From Flavobacterium sp. Leaf82 (GTDB lineage Bacteria; Bacteroidota; Bacteroidia; Flavobacteriales; Flavobacteriaceae): DNA of 64,000 nt. The stretch lies in the NCBI RefSeq assembly GCF_001422725.1, contig NZ_LMMA01000008.1, positions 3,917 through 67,916 on the forward strand, given 5' to 3'. The position numbers and the translations under genes were made by a program. How positions within the stretch are numbered: position 1 is the stretch's first letter; every line of letters begins with the position of its first letter. This document shows positions 43,534 to 53,252 of this stretch, one piece after another. The notes under the pieces are model-generated. The model was not told where the DNA came from. It was given only the letters and a program-made list of their open reading frames with translations, and searched no databases.

Positions 43534-45357
43534 TTACTTCTTCAAAAGAAGGTTGATTATTTTAGTATAAATTTCGGTGTTTTGATAGACTCCCATAAAA
43601 TTTTCGGCTCCAGGTCCGTAAGCAAAAACCGGAACAGGAACTGCGGTATGATCGTTAGTACTAAAACTACCATGTACAGAACCTTTCTCTATATTTCCAT
43701 CTATTAATGAAAGTCCGCCAGTTTCGTGATCTGCCGTAACAATCAAAAGTGTTTCAGGATTCTTGTCTACAAATTCCATTGCCTGACCAACCAGTTTATC
43801 AAAATCAAGCATTTCGCGAACCACATATTCCACATTATTCTGATGTCCGCCATAATCGATTTGTGCGCCTTCAGCCATGATAAAAAACGGATTTTTTGTT
43901 TTAGCAAAACTAGAAGTTGCTTTTGCCAAAGATTTCGTTAAAAAATCCCCTCTTCCGTTTTTCATAGAAACCACCGAAGCATCATCCAAAACAATAAACT
44001 TATTATTTTTAATCGTATCTAGTGAACCGAATTTATCCGAAAAAGTATAACCTCTTTCAATCAATATTTTAGATAAGTCTTTACCATCTTTTCTTGATGT
44101 AAATTCTTTTGTTCCTCCACCAATTAAAATATCCGACGGATTACTTAAAAAATCATTTGCTATAAGTTCGTTATAACTTCTTTCCGGCTGATGTGCGTAA
44201 AAACAGGCAGGCGTAGCATCGGTAATATTTCCAGCAGAAATGATTGCCGTTTTATAGTTTTTCTTAGCTAATTGTTGGGTAATTAATTCCAGTGGTTTTC
44301 CGTTTTCATCGACACTTATAAAACGGTTATTGGTTTTATGTCCTGTTGCCATTGCCGTTGCTCCTGCTGCCGAATCTGTAATGTAACTGTCTGAAGATTT
44401 CGTGATCGAAAATCCCTGTATTGGAATATTAAACAAACTCAACTGCCCTTTATTAGCCGTATATCCAGAATAAATTTGCGCTAATCCCATTCCGTCACCA
44501 ATTAGCAGAATCACATTTTTTGGTTTCTTTTTAGAAAATGTTAATCCGTTTTTGGGAACGTATGCTTGGTGAAACTCGGTATTTTGATAAAATGTCGATT
44601 TGATATTGTTGATGAAATGGGTTAATTCCGGAACATTATCGGTACCAATAAAATCAACTTTTAAATTCATCAGCGTCATCCAGGTATTTACATTATCCTG
44701 CGTAGCCCAAAAACGTACTTTTTTGTTCTGATCGTGTACTTTTTTAATAATAGCCTGTACTTTTTCTGCATCTGCTTGGGTCATTACGCCTTTACCATTC
44801 CAGATTGTGATTTCTTTCAAATCCTCGCTGATCATTTCTACACGCGATAATTGTTCCGGAGAATAATTTTCGTTGAGTCTTCCGTCAAAATAAATAAAAT
44901 CAGGATAATCTTTCCAGTTTGCCGGAGAAGGTCGGTTTCCAGAAATTACTACTTTTAGATTTTTATTCGAAATTAAATCGGGATATGTTTTTAATTGTTG
45001 TGCAATTAATTTTAAAGTAGGCTCAGCTTCTGTTTTAATATCGATCATTAAAATTAAATGTTTATTGCTAGGGTAAGCTTTTCCTCCTAAAGATTTTAAC
45101 TTATTTGAAAGTGGATCCAGATATTGGCTTTTAAGCGTATTCTGAGGCGTAATTTCTTTTGAGGTATGCGCCACAAAAAGTTCATTATTCACGATAAAAA
45201 CATCGGCTTCGATAACACCGGTTTCGTTAGAATACGCTTCGTAAAAAGGAAGTTTACTCGCATAATCATTGTGCGAATGAATGTTAGATGAACTGTATTC
45301 CTGTGCTTGCGCAAACAAGAAAAACTGAAGGCAAAAAAGGGTGATTATTTTTTTCAT
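43534..45357 (-). CDS. secreted phosphodiesterase-like / alkaline phosphatase fusion
   Basis: 607 residues with a signal peptide ending AQAQ. About 20-255 is a PI-PLC/GDPD-like barrel (HSHNDY, IEADVF, LMIDIKTE). About 275-605 is an alkaline phosphatase domain (LIGDGMG, nucleophile Ser in DSAAGATAMATG, TADHETGG, later a His in GSFSTNDHTA). Together they could cut a phosphodiester and then free the phosphate in the periplasm. It follows the SusCD pair on the same strand (about 660 bases further), so it may act on the substrate that pair imports. Confidence 0.88.
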   Translation of the reverse strand: MKKIITLFCLQFFLFAQAQEYSSSNIHSHNDYASKLPFYEAYSNETGVIEADVFIVNNELFVAHTSKEITPQNTLKSQYLDPLSNKLKSLGGKAYPSNKHLILMIDIKTEAEPTLKLIAQQLKTYPDLISNKNLKVVISGNRPSPANWKDYPDFIYFDGRLNENYSPEQLSRVEMISEDLKEITIWNGKGVMTQADAEKVQAIIKKVHDQNKKVRFWATQDNVNTWMTLMNLKVDFIGTDNVPELTHFINNIKSTFYQNTEFHQAYVPKNGLTFSKKKPKNVILLIGDGMGLAQIYSGYTANKGQLSLFNIPIQGFSITKSSDSYITDSAAGATAMATGHKTNNRFISVDENGKPLELITQQLAKKNYKTAIISAGNITDATPACFYAHQPERSYNELIANDFLSNPSDILIGGGTKEFTSRKDGKDLSKILIERGYTFSDKFGSLDTIKNNKFIVLDDASVVSMKNGRGDFLTKSLAKATSSFAKTKNPFFIMAEGAQIDYGGHQNNVEYVVREMLDFDKLVGQAMEFVDKNPETLLIVTADHETGGLSLIDGNIEKGSVHGSFSTNDHTAVPVPVFAYGPGAENFMGVYQNTEIYTKIINLLLKK

Positions 45358-45538
45358 TGGAAAAATTAGGTTTATTGTTTTCTAAAGTTGTAGGTCACTT
45401 TATTTATTATATTCTTTTTTTTTTAGGAGCTAATCCCGCTATGCGTTTCAATCTTTTGTTGCGAACACCGCCACAAAAGGATTTCCACTTCTATCGGGGC
45501 TAGGACAACCATTTTTCATAATAATATTTTGTACAGTT

Positions 45539-45863
45539 TGTCATTTCGACGGAGGAGAAATCTCACACGGAACTCGACAAAGATTATCGATATTGTTTGC
45601 GGAATTTCTAATGTGATTTCTCCCTTCGGTCGAAATGACAAGATTGGGGTTATTTTTTTCATATTATTAAAGCTCCAGCGGAGCGTAATATTTATAGCAT
45701 TTATATATTTCCCCTCATTAAAGCTCCAGCGGAGCGATATATATACCACCCCGATGGGCTCTTTTCATCTAAAATTGAATTGCAATAAATATATCGTCCC
45801 GCTGGGACTTGTTTATTTGTAACTATATCTTTTTTAATCGAAATGACAAAATTGGGGTTATTC
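45539..45863. repeat. cluster of intergenic repeats
   Basis: Three repeat types fill the gap 45358-46014. First, an inverted pair: TCATTTCGAC..GAGAAATCTCACA from 45541 and its complement ending TTCGGTCGAAATGACA at 45640. Second, two identical copies of ATTAAAGCTCCAGCGGAGCG at 45666-45685 and 45717-45736, each with the palindromic core GCTCCAGCGGAGC. Third, CGAAATGACAAgATTGGGGTTATT at 45631-45654, repeated near 45839-45862 with one change. No protein-like frame; the two ORFs across it are made of the repeat itself. Confidence 0.75.
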
Positions 45864-45885
45864 TTTTCCTATTTCTTTAAACACA

Positions 45886-45917
45886 AACCAGCCTTTTCCT
45901 AAAAAAAGACTGGCTTA
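45886..45917 (-). terminator. probable terminator of the susCD operon
   Basis: CCAGCCTTTT and AAAAAGACTGG arms. On the minus strand the hairpin ends in GGTTTGTGTTT. A second hairpin with arms CTGCAAGCT and AGCTTGCAG (45953-45976) lies just after the susD stop. Confidence 0.5.
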
Positions 45918-46014
45918 TTATTATATTAAATTCATTTATTTTTTTCTTACCACTGCAAGCTCCGACAAGCTTGCAGAGTAGAAAAAAACTAAACAAACAA
46001 AATGAAACTACATA

Positions 46015-47550
46015 CTACCAACCTTTATTTTGCGTAAGCGCTCCTTTGCTCACTGCGATTTCATCCGGTGGTATTGGCCAAACGTGGTGAATTGCAGGGT
46101 TAAAATTACGAGCAGGATAAATTACGGTTCCGTTATAATGGTGCAAAGGTTTTGCGTAGGTTGTCTGAGCATCGCCCCAACGTACTAAATCGAAATGACG
46201 GTCTGTCCATTCTCCTGCCAATTCGCAACGTCTTTCTCTTTTTAAATCTGTTAATGTTGCTCCGGCAAGGTTTCCTAAACCTGCACGATGGCGAATCATA
46301 TTAATTTCGGTATCTGCGTTTAGGCCTTTCATTAATTTGGCTTCTGCCAACATCAAAATCACATCAGCATAACGCAAAAGTGGCACGTTTAAAGCCGTTG
46401 AAGGTTTGTCTCCGTTAGCATTTACATAACGAATATCGATTCCGCCCGACGTTGTTTTGGCATAACCAAAAGGCTCCATATATTTATTAAACTGATATCC
46501 GGTTCTGTTACTCGAACTTACCTGATATTTTCCTTCGTTAAAAGTTACTAATTCACCAAAATACATGAATTTATCTCCTTTTTGCAAAATTGTTGCGCTG
46601 CGTCTTTTATCTGTTGGATCGTAGGTATCGAACAACTCTTTGGTAGGATAAAAATTTCCCCAACCGTTGTAAACTCCCCAACCTTTATCCTCCAGACAAA
46701 CTCCAGGAAAAATAGAACCCAACGATGTGTTCTCTGCACTTGATGTTACAGACCAGATATATTCTGATGACCAGTTGTTTTTAATTTTAAAAACATCTTC
46801 AAAATTATCCAGCAACTTGTGTTTTCCGCTGCTTACGATCATATTGGCATACTTAATCGCATTGTCCCAATCTTTTGCATACAAATAAGTACGAACTAAA
46901 TATCCCCAGGCTGCTGTTTTATGTGCGCGTCCGTAATTATCAGGCGTAAGTTCATTAAAATACGGCAATAAATCTGCTGCTTTTACTAGATCTGCTGCGA
47001 TGTAGGCATAGTTTTCAGCTACATTTTTTGCTCTTGGAACATAGACGTTTGTTGGATCTTCACGATCCTGAATAGGGATTCCGGCGCGATCATCTCCGTA
47101 ATGATATGCTACTTCTAAGTGCATTACAGCATGATTGAAATAGGCTTCTCCTAACATCATGTTTTTTGTTTTTTCGTCTAGAGTGATCTTCGGGATATTA
47201 CGAATCACGTCGTTACAGCGTTTCATTACTTCATAATGTAATCTCCAGATATCCTTGGTATCAGATTCTGCACCATCAACAATAAAATTCTTGATACGTT
47301 CTGCGTTTTGTCTTGGTTTTGTACCAATATCATCACTAGCATTGTTGAGCCAGAAAAAACCACGACCGTACATATTATCATCAGAATATAAAGCATAAAT
47401 AGCGTTTACCCCAGCTTTTGCATCAGCAGGTGTTTTCCAGAAATTTCCGCTTGACGGCGCTCCTTGCGGAACCAGATCAAGTTCACTTTCGCAAGCTGTT
47501 GCACCAAACAAAAGCACAAAACTCAATACTAAAAGACTTAAATTTTTCAT
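46015..47550 (-). CDS. SusD/RagB-family outer-membrane lipoprotein
   Basis: 511 residues from the ATG at 47550. An upstream frame start at 47583 would add eleven basic residues and overlap susC, whereas the ATG at 47550 gives a clean lipoprotein signal with lipobox ATAC. Helical SusD fold with FWKTPADA near the N-terminus and MLAEA and IRHRAGL in the C-terminal half. It caps the SusC channel and binds the substrate at the cell surface. It is the partner of the gene immediately upstream. Confidence 0.92.
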   Translation of the reverse strand: MKNLSLLVLSFVLLFGATACESELDLVPQGAPSSGNFWKTPADAKAGVNAIYALYSDDNMYGRGFFWLNNASDDIGTKPRQNAERIKNFIVDGAESDTKDIWRLHYEVMKRCNDVIRNIPKITLDEKTKNMMLGEAYFNHAVMHLEVAYHYGDDRAGIPIQDREDPTNVYVPRAKNVAENYAYIAADLVKAADLLPYFNELTPDNYGRAHKTAAWGYLVRTYLYAKDWDNAIKYANMIVSSGKHKLLDNFEDVFKIKNNWSSEYIWSVTSSAENTSLGSIFPGVCLEDKGWGVYNGWGNFYPTKELFDTYDPTDKRRSATILQKGDKFMYFGELVTFNEGKYQVSSSNRTGYQFNKYMEPFGYAKTTSGGIDIRYVNANGDKPSTALNVPLLRYADVILMLAEAKLMKGLNADTEINMIRHRAGLGNLAGATLTDLKRERRCELAGEWTDRHFDLVRWGDAQTTYAKPLHHYNGTVIYPARNFNPAIHHVWPIPPDEIAVSKGALTQNKGW

Positions 47551-47569
47551 TTTATTTGTTTTATATTTT

Positions 47570-50500
47570 TTAAAAAGTTGCATTTACACCCGTCATATAA
47601 ATACGGGAAAGAGGATATTTTCCTAAGTCCATACCAAAGTTGTTCAAACCAACTTCAGGATCCATTCCGGAGTAATTGGTAATTGTAAAAAGGTTTTGAG
47701 CTGAGACAAAAAATCTAAGTTTTGCTTTTCCGTTCAGCCATTGGTCTTTTACTGTATATCCCAGAGAAAGGTTTCTTAATCTTACGAAAGAAGCATCTTC
47801 GATATAAAAATCAGAAATTCGTCCGAAGTTATTGTTGTTATCTGTTGATGAAAGTACCGGAATATTGGTATTTGTATTCGTTGGTGACCACGCATTTTTA
47901 GATTCTGCCAATAAATTATATCCTGGAAATGAACCATTTAAACCGGTGTGTTTTACAGCATTAAAAACACTGTTTCCTGCTGCTCCGCTAAAGAACACGT
48001 TCATATCAAAACCTTTATATCTAAAGTTCATGTTTAAACTAAAGGTCGTTTTAGGAAAAGGACTTCCTAATACTACTCTGTCGCTGTTATTGATTACACC
48101 GTCTCCGTTTACATCTTTAAATTTAATATCTCCGGCAACGGCATTTGGCTGGTAAACTTCTCCTTTTGAGTTTACATATGCTTTTGCCTCGGCATTACTT
48201 TGAAATAATCCATCTGTAGAATATCCGTAAAAAGAACCAACCGGACTGCCAACCTGATAAATATTGGCCAAAGGCAAACTACGAACCCTGCTTAAATTTA
48301 AAGGTTCCAGAGATGTTAAGTCATCTTTTATAGACACAATTTTATTGCTTAAAAAGGCAGCATTTGCCGTGACATCAAATTTAAATTCGCCACGTGTTTT
48401 CTGGTACATTAAACTGGCTTCGATTCCTTTGTTTTCAACATCTCCGGAGTTAACAATTCTACCAAGCGGGGTTCCTGAAACACCCGGTAACTGATCCCGA
48501 ACTAACATGTCTTTGTTTGTTTTTACATAAGCATCTAGAGATCCTGATAAAGCGTTGTTGAATAAACTAAAATCTAATCCAATGTTTGTTTGCTCAGAGC
48601 TTTCCCATCTTAAATTAGGGTTTGATAACTCACTTTCAGAATATCCGTAATTAATTACCGGACTTGAACCTATTAAAGCCTGAGTTTGGTTCAAAGGAAC
48701 GCTAAATTGGTATGGTCCAAGGTTTCCTAAATTTCCTATTTGTCCCCAACTTGCGCGTAATTTTAAATTATTTACAATTGGATTTATACTTTGCATAAAA
48801 CCTTCTTCAGAAATTAACCAACCTGCAGAAACAGACGGATATACTTTCCAACGGTTTCCTGATGTCAGTTTTGAAGTTCCGTCGCGACGAACAATTCCTG
48901 AGATTAAATATTTTTGATTAAAATCGTAATTTAGTCTTCCTACATACGATGAAATAATTTCTTCAGACAAACCTGCGCCTAATTGCTGAACTAATTTTGC
49001 ATTTAATAAATAACGCTGCGATGCATCTTCATTATCAAAACCTGTTCCTTGTACGGTATAAAAATCTTTCTTGATTTGCTGGTATGTATATCCTGCGAGG
49101 GCTTTAAAATTGTGCTTGCCTAATGACTTTTCGTAAGAAACTGTTTGCTCACTCAACAAGTCAATAGTGGTTGAAGTAGTTTGTGTTAATCTATTGAAAT
49201 CAAATATTTTACCCGGTTCAGTAATTTTTGTAGCAAACTCAGTCGCGTTGTTCTGAATTCTGGTATAACCCCAGTTAGATTTTAATTTTAAACCCTGAAT
49301 AATTTCCCATTCTGCATAAGGATTTATCAAAATAGTCGAGATAGGATTTCTGTTGTCTAATCTTTTTAAATACGCCACCGGATTAATTACGTCTCCATAT
49401 GAACCAATGTATTTTTCAGGAACTCCACCAAATTGTCCTGAACCGTCTTCTTTATAGATCGTAGCATTTGGCGGATAAAAAATCGCAGCCAAAATTGCTC
49501 CCGTATATGCATTTGAGGTATTAGCAGATTGTCCGTCTGTTAGTGAATACGACATGTTTTCTCCTACGGTAAAATTTGGTGCCAGTTTAAAAGAAGAGTT
49601 GGCTCTTGCAGTATATCGGCTTCCAAAAGTATTCAATAAAATACCTTCGTTTTTTCTATAACTTCCTGATAAAAAGAAATTAGATTTTTCTGTTTTTCCG
49701 TTTACAGAGATGGATAAATCCTGAATTTGTCCTGTCTGGAAAATTTCATCCATCCAGTTTGTTTTTGTCGTTCTTGCTGTTGGTTCAAACGCTGTATCAA
49801 AAGCGGGAATTCTTGGCATTCCGGCATTATCCCTGGCTGTGTTCATAGCATCAGCATATTCGGCAGCATTTAGAACATCGAGTGTTTTAGCCACGCTTTG
49901 CACTCCGCCCTGATAATTTACATTAATATTAATACGGTCAGAAATTCCTTTTTTAGACGTAATTAAAATTACACCTCCAGAAGCTCTTGCGCCATAAATT
50001 GCAGCAGAAGCCGCATCTTTCAAAACACTGATCGACGCAATATCATTTGGGTTTAATGTGTTTAAAGATCCGCTGTAAATAATTCCGTCAAGAACGATAA
50101 GAGGTGTTTCTGCATTCAGGGAACCAATTCCACGAATATTAATTGTAGGTTCTGCCGTAGGATCTCCCCCACTGCTAATTACCGTAACACCCGCCACAGT
50201 TCCTTGCAATAATTCGGCTGCACTATTATAGGTTCTGCTCGAAGTTTCTTTCATAGAAACAGTTCCAACAGCTCCTAAAACTTCATTCTTTTTTACGCTT
50301 CCATATCCCATAACTACAACTTCCTGTAGTTGTTTCATATCGGCTAATAGTTTAACGCTTATGTTTTTATCTGAACTTGTTACTTTTACTTCCTGCGTAA
50401 CATAACCTACGTACGAAAAAATAAGTACCGCTTCAGATGAATTGATTTCCATCTTGAAAGTTCCGTCAAAATCAGTTGTTGCAGTTGCATCAGAGTTTTT

Positions 50501-50959
50501 ATCCTTAATTCCTACTCCCGGCAAAGGCATTCCGTCATCACCTCCAAAAACAGTTCCTGAAACATTGATTTTTCCTTGTCCGGAATCTGTAACTTTTTGA
50601 TTTTTTTTGATGACAATATTGTTGCTTACAATTTCATATTTAAGAAAAAAATTGCTGCATATTTTATCTAATGCCTGCTCTAAGGTTACGTTGTTTAGTT
50701 TTAAACTGATTTTTTGGTTGGTATTTACCTGATTGGTTTCGTACATAAAATGTACGTCGGCCTGTTTTTCTATTTTCTGAAAAACAGTTTTTATACTTTC
50801 ATTCTCAACTTTTAAGGTTACTCTTTTGCCAATGTCTGCTCTTGCTGCATTCATTGTGAAGCCAATAAAAAATAAAGCAATAAAAAGCAAGGCTTTATTT
50901 AATACAGATTTTTTAATGCTTTGACAGTTTACGACATACCGCATTTGTTTTTGATTCAT
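47570..50959 (-). CDS. SusC/RagA-type TonB-dependent transporter with signalling N-terminus
   Basis: 1129 residues. After a signal segment come an STN domain (about 40-120: VTLKVENESIKTVFQKIE, LEQALDKI), a carboxypeptidase-regulatory-like beta-sandwich (VSGTVFGGDD...LPGVGI), the TonB box VVVMGYG, a plug with GTVAGV and GARASGGVILITSKKG, and a 22-strand barrel. The STN domain is the part that talks to a FecR anti-sigma factor; a FecR and an ECF sigma gene lie directly upstream. Confidence 0.93.
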   Translation of the reverse strand: MNQKQMRYVVNCQSIKKSVLNKALLFIALFFIGFTMNAARADIGKRVTLKVENESIKTVFQKIEKQADVHFMYETNQVNTNQKISLKLNNVTLEQALDKICSNFFLKYEIVSNNIVIKKNQKVTDSGQGKINVSGTVFGGDDGMPLPGVGIKDKNSDATATTDFDGTFKMEINSSEAVLIFSYVGYVTQEVKVTSSDKNISVKLLADMKQLQEVVVMGYGSVKKNEVLGAVGTVSMKETSSRTYNSAAELLQGTVAGVTVISSGGDPTAEPTINIRGIGSLNAETPLIVLDGIIYSGSLNTLNPNDIASISVLKDAASAAIYGARASGGVILITSKKGISDRININVNYQGGVQSVAKTLDVLNAAEYADAMNTARDNAGMPRIPAFDTAFEPTARTTKTNWMDEIFQTGQIQDLSISVNGKTEKSNFFLSGSYRKNEGILLNTFGSRYTARANSSFKLAPNFTVGENMSYSLTDGQSANTSNAYTGAILAAIFYPPNATIYKEDGSGQFGGVPEKYIGSYGDVINPVAYLKRLDNRNPISTILINPYAEWEIIQGLKLKSNWGYTRIQNNATEFATKITEPGKIFDFNRLTQTTSTTIDLLSEQTVSYEKSLGKHNFKALAGYTYQQIKKDFYTVQGTGFDNEDASQRYLLNAKLVQQLGAGLSEEIISSYVGRLNYDFNQKYLISGIVRRDGTSKLTSGNRWKVYPSVSAGWLISEEGFMQSINPIVNNLKLRASWGQIGNLGNLGPYQFSVPLNQTQALIGSSPVINYGYSESELSNPNLRWESSEQTNIGLDFSLFNNALSGSLDAYVKTNKDMLVRDQLPGVSGTPLGRIVNSGDVENKGIEASLMYQKTRGEFKFDVTANAAFLSNKIVSIKDDLTSLEPLNLSRVRSLPLANIYQVGSPVGSFYGYSTDGLFQSNAEAKAYVNSKGEVYQPNAVAGDIKFKDVNGDGVINNSDRVVLGSPFPKTTFSLNMNFRYKGFDMNVFFSGAAGNSVFNAVKHTGLNGSFPGYNLLAESKNAWSPTNTNTNIPVLSSTDNNNNFGRISDFYIEDASFVRLRNLSLGYTVKDQWLNGKAKLRFFVSAQNLFTITNYSGMDPEVGLNNFGMDLGKYPLSRIYMTGVNATF

Positions 50960-51274
50960 GTTTTTGGAGTTTTAATTTGTTTTTTGATTATTGCTGGGTT
51001 TCTACGTAGAGGAATGATTGATTTTATTTATTTTTAAATTTATGTGTGTGTTTAAAAAACAGAGATTCTGTGATTTTCAAATTAAATCTATGTTGTGTTT
51101 AATTTTTTTTTGCCACAGATTAAAAAGATTATTATGATTTTAATTCGTGTAACTTGTTTTTTATTTTTTTGCTTGCAGATTGAGCAGATTTTTAAAATCA
51201 TTTTAATCCTTTAATCTGTGGCTTTAATTTAAAACGCATAGTATGATTTCTATATCTGTTTAAATCTATTTTAC
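50960..51274. repeat. susC-fecR gap with inverted repeat
   Basis: GCCACAGATTAAA at 51112-51124 and its reverse complement TTTAATCTGTGGC at 51210-51222 face each other across about 85 bases; flanking AAGATT/AATCAT segments extend the match loosely. Looks like a mobile intergenic repeat; it could also stop fecR transcription. Nothing else seen here. Confidence 0.5.
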
Positions 51275-52195
51275 TTATTGTATGATATAAGTTCCTGATT
51301 CGATTTTATAATTGGCATTAATGATATTGCATACCAAAGCCACCACCTGATTAACGGGTAACTCTTTAAAATAAGCACTGATTTTTAAGCTGTTAAGATT
51401 TTTGTTTTCGATTTGAATCGCTACATTATAATTTCTGTTTATTGTGGCGATTACTTCCGGTAAAGGAGCATCTTCAAAAACAATGATGTTTTTTCGCCAT
51501 AGCGAAATAGAATTCACCGGAATATCTGTAAAAGCTTGTATTTTATTACTTTGTGATTTAAAAACAACTTTTTGTCCCGGAGTTACATACACGTTTTCTT
51601 CTGTGGCAGTCGACTTTACATTGACTCTTCCGGTGAGAACCGAAACTTCCTGTGTCACATGATCCGGATATGACTGAACATTAAAACTGGTTCCTAATAC
51701 TTTGGTATCCATTTTATCTGTATGAATAATAAACGGATGTTCTTTGTCTTTGGCTACATCAAAAAAAGCTTCACCTGTTAGGTATACTTCTCTTGTTGCT
51801 CCTTTAAACTGGATTGGATATTTGAGAAGACTTCCTGCATTTAGCCAAATCTGAGTTCCGTCGCTCAACGTTATTTTTGCATGTTCGCCTAATTTTGTTG
51901 CATATTCTTTAGAGATTATTTTTACAGATGAAAAATAAAAGAAGCAGGACAATCCCATTAAAAAAATTAAAGAAGCTGCTATTGCCCATTTTCCGGACTG
52001 AAGAAATATAACTTTGTTTGTTTTCTTAATTTTTCTGATTTCTTGTTTTAATTTCGAACGATCTGATTCTATAATTGCAGTAAGATCTAAAATTTGCTCC
52101 GGATGATCGTACCAGTTATTCCATAATTCTTCTCCTTTTTGAGATGGTTTCCCTTCTAAAAAAAGTTGTATGTCTTGATGTAATTTTTCAGGCAT
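51275..52195 (-). CDS. FecR-type anti-sigma factor
   Basis: 306 residues. A cytoplasmic N-terminus, one membrane helix near residue 65-85 (WAIAASLIFLMGLSCFFYF), then the FecR periplasmic domain (LSDGTQIWLNAGSLLKYP, GEAFFDV, VLGTSFNV) and a C-terminal STN-like repeat. It holds the ECF sigma factor until the SusC N-terminal domain reports substrate. Confidence 0.93.
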   Translation of the reverse strand: MPEKLHQDIQLFLEGKPSQKGEELWNNWYDHPEQILDLTAIIESDRSKLKQEIRKIKKTNKVIFLQSGKWAIAASLIFLMGLSCFFYFSSVKIISKEYATKLGEHAKITLSDGTQIWLNAGSLLKYPIQFKGATREVYLTGEAFFDVAKDKEHPFIIHTDKMDTKVLGTSFNVQSYPDHVTQEVSVLTGRVNVKSTATEENVYVTPGQKVVFKSQSNKIQAFTDIPVNSISLWRKNIIVFEDAPLPEVIATINRNYNVAIQIENKNLNSLKISAYFKELPVNQVVALVCNIINANYKIESGTYIIQ

Positions 52196-52244
52196 TATAA
52201 TTTGTTTATCTCTTTAATAGTATGTCTTGTAAATGTTGTTTTCA

Positions 52245-52280
52245 GGTAGGTTGATAAGGTTACGCTTGTGTTAAGAAAAA
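52245..52280. promoter_or_regulatory. repeated box, copy 1 (before fecR)
   Basis: GGTAGGTTGATAAGGTTACG followed by TTAAgAAAAA. It matches the copy at 53017-53052 before the sigma gene at 19 of the first 20 positions. On the minus strand it contains CGTAACC, similar to ECF -35 elements. It begins 50 bases upstream of the fecR start. Confidence 0.5.
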
Positions 52281-52310
52281 TACTTATCTCTGGTTTTTGG
52301 AAAATAATTA

Positions 52311-52868
52311 TCAGTTGAATTCGCCTAAATAGTTTCGCATAAATTTTAACGCATAGGCAATATGATACTTTACGGTTTCGTGCGACACATTAAGTTCTTC
52401 GGCAATTTCTTTGTTCGAATATTGTTTGATGCGGCTTAGAATAAAAACTTCTTTAGATTTTTTTGGCAGTAATAAGGTTGCTTTATCTACGGCTTGCTGG
52501 AGTTCTTTGTAATAAATAGAATCTTCGGTAGTGTTGCTATTATTGTAATCATTATTACTGCGATCCGAAACTTCTTTTATATACTGATCTGTAATGGTAT
52601 GTGATTTGATGTAATCTAAAGTCACATAACGAACTGAGGTATAGATATAAGCAGAAAATTTCTTTTGAATAACCAATGTCTTTCGACGTTCCCAGATTGT
52701 AGTAAAAACTTCCTGAACGATTTCTTCGGCAACGGGAATCGATTTCATTCTCATATATACAAACCGAACCAATACATCCCGATATCTAAAATACAGTTCA
52801 TCGAACGCTTTATCTTTTCCCTGAGTCAATAATTCGACAAGCTGTTCATCATTAAATGCTTTATACAT
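52311..52868 (-). CDS. ECF RNA polymerase sigma factor
   Basis: 185 residues. Region 2 (FDELYFRYRDVLVRFVYMRM, VAEEIVQEVFTTIWERR) and region 4 (LPKKSKEVFILSRIKQYSNKEIAEEL) are clear. It belongs to the Bacteroidota sigma-70 group paired with FecR and SusC. It likely turns on the SusCD operon and the phosphatase. Confidence 0.94.
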   Translation of the reverse strand: MYKAFNDEQLVELLTQGKDKAFDELYFRYRDVLVRFVYMRMKSIPVAEEIVQEVFTTIWERRKTLVIQKKFSAYIYTSVRYVTLDYIKSHTITDQYIKEVSDRSNNDYNNSNTTEDSIYYKELQQAVDKATLLLPKKSKEVFILSRIKQYSNKEIAEELNVSHETVKYHIAYALKFMRNYLGEFN

Positions 52869-53016
52869 AATAAGTCACTTTTGCATTATTTAGCGAAAAA
52901 ATGGCAGTTGCTAAAACACCATTATTACTTCTTTTTTTGCGATGTATTCTTAATTTTAAAAATGACATATACTACATTGTTTTGTTTTATAATATGTCTC
53001 CAAAATTAGAAATGCG

Positions 53017-53052
53017 GGTAGGTCGATAAGGTTACGTTTACATTAATAAAAA
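53017..53052. promoter_or_regulatory. repeated box, copy 2 (before the sigma gene)
   Basis: GGTAGGTCGATAAGGTTACG then TTAATAAAAA, the twin of 52245-52280. It lies about 150 bases upstream of the sigma factor start, in the otherwise featureless 52869-53252 divergent gap. Confidence 0.5.
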
Positions 53053-53252
53053 GGTCAGTTTATAAAACATTGTATTAACATTTGGTCTCGTAAATGTTAT
53101 GGCAGAATTTAAATTTGAATGCACGAAACTATAAACTAGATTTTACATAATCCTCATCTTTAAGGTTGTAATTTTGAAATAAATGCGAATTGAAGTATAA
53201 CAATACGGGCTTTATTTAGCATTAGCTTCGTAGAAATTAAAACTATCTCCCC

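Noticed and set aside
43399..43707. Plus-strand ORF over the phosphatase terminator
   Set aside because: It spans the terminator hairpin and the end of a clear minus-strand gene; low-complexity Lys/Phe/Ser composition.
45516..45822. ORFs on both strands in the 45.5-45.8 kb gap
   Set aside because: They are translations of the intergenic repeats (repeated SLRWSFN and LKLQRS units), not genes.
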